Positions 4,851-5,001 of a stretch of 5,001 nt of DNA are shown piece after piece (position 1 is the stretch's first letter; every line of letters starts with the position of its first letter). The notes under the pieces are model-generated. The model searched no databases, was not told the origin of the DNA, and saw nothing but the letters and a program-made list of their open reading frames with translations. Both the position numbers and the translations under genes were made by a program. Origin of the DNA: an uncultured Achromobacter sp. (GTDB lineage: Bacteria > Pseudomonadota > Gammaproteobacteria > Burkholderiales > Burkholderiaceae_B); the NCBI GenBank assembly GCA_913775005.1, contig CAJYKY010000191.1, forward strand, positions 1-5,001. The letters are read 5' to 3'.

Positions 4851-5001
4851 TCAGGGGCGCAGCGCTTCCGCCGCCATCCCCAAGCCGTTGAAACCGGTAG
4901 ACACCGAAGGCTCGTAGCCCAGCGCTTCCGAAATGCTGGCGGCCGTGTCGACCAGCGCCTTGATCCAGTCGTCCTGCAAGCGTTCGGCCGGGGCCGAGAT
5001 C
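4851..5001 (-). CDS. C-terminal end of a probable IclR-family transcriptional regulator, partial
   Basis: The frame enters from the right edge and ends at TGA (4851-4853), giving 49 visible residues: ISAPAERLQDDWIKALVDTA, then ASISEALGYEP and a tail ending GLGMAAEALRP. A serine-containing strand (ISAPAERL) followed by a helix ending in AASISEALGY matches the end of the IclR effector-binding domain, where a similar S.P..R segment precedes the last helix and an 'IS..LG' ending. The DNA-binding domain and most of the effector domain lie outside the window, so the assignment is tentative. The gene converges on the Bug gene and shares its terminator. IclR regulators are often found beside transport or catabolic genes for organic acids, so control of the Bug gene is possible but unproven. 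Confidence 0.65.
   Translation of the reverse strand, partial: ISAPAERLQDDWIKALVDTAASISEALGYEPSVSTGFNGLGMAAEALRP

Noticed and set aside
1..5001. A new multigene defence, mobile or biosynthetic system
   Set aside because: All five larger coding regions belong to well-known housekeeping, storage or transport families, the sixth is a regulator fragment, and there are no integrase, transposase, tRNA, att-like or CRISPR signatures.

Overview
The window looks like ordinary core chromosome of a GC-rich betaproteobacterium, most likely family Alcaligenaceae (Bordetella/Achromobacter type). The clues are the gene order aat-bpt-pyrD, a PHA-granule phasin and a Bug-type periplasmic binding protein, a family greatly expanded in that group. 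The genus is an inference from gene content; no RNA gene or other taxonomic marker is present.

Region 1 to 2627 holds three co-directional + strand genes. The first is aat (5' end cut by the window edge). Next is bpt, after a 75-base gap, and then pyrD, after a 109-base gap. Aat and Bpt both place amino acids on protein N-termini and together feed the bacterial N-degron (ClpS/ClpAP) pathway. PyrD is the membrane-associated quinone-linked dihydroorotate dehydrogenase of pyrimidine synthesis. It has no visible Shine-Dalgarno sequence and a TACAAT box 8 bases before its ATG, which suggests a leaderless mRNA.

Region 2628 to 2792 separates convergent pyrD and the phasin gene. It holds a stem-loop just after pyrD, a degenerate 13-base tandem repeat, and a strong intrinsic terminator oriented for the phasin transcript.

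Region 2793 to 3755 holds a phasin gene on the - strand and a 384-base divergent intergenic region. The phasin has a near-consensus sigma-70 promoter (TTGACA, 16 bases, TAGAAT). The promoter is embedded in a cluster of TGCA-containing elements, one of them over the predicted transcription start. This layout fits autoregulation by the PHA-binding repressor PhaR, which is not itself in the window.

Region 3756 to 5001 holds a secreted Bug/TctC-type solute-binding protein on the + strand, two terminator-like hairpins, and the C-terminal end of a convergent - strand gene that resembles an IclR-family regulator. The regulator may control the neighbouring Bug gene, but that is inference.

I found no mobile element, CRISPR array, tRNA, rRNA or evidence of a novel multigene system. 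The observations most worth checking are regulatory: the phasin promoter/operator cluster and the probable leaderless start of pyrD.
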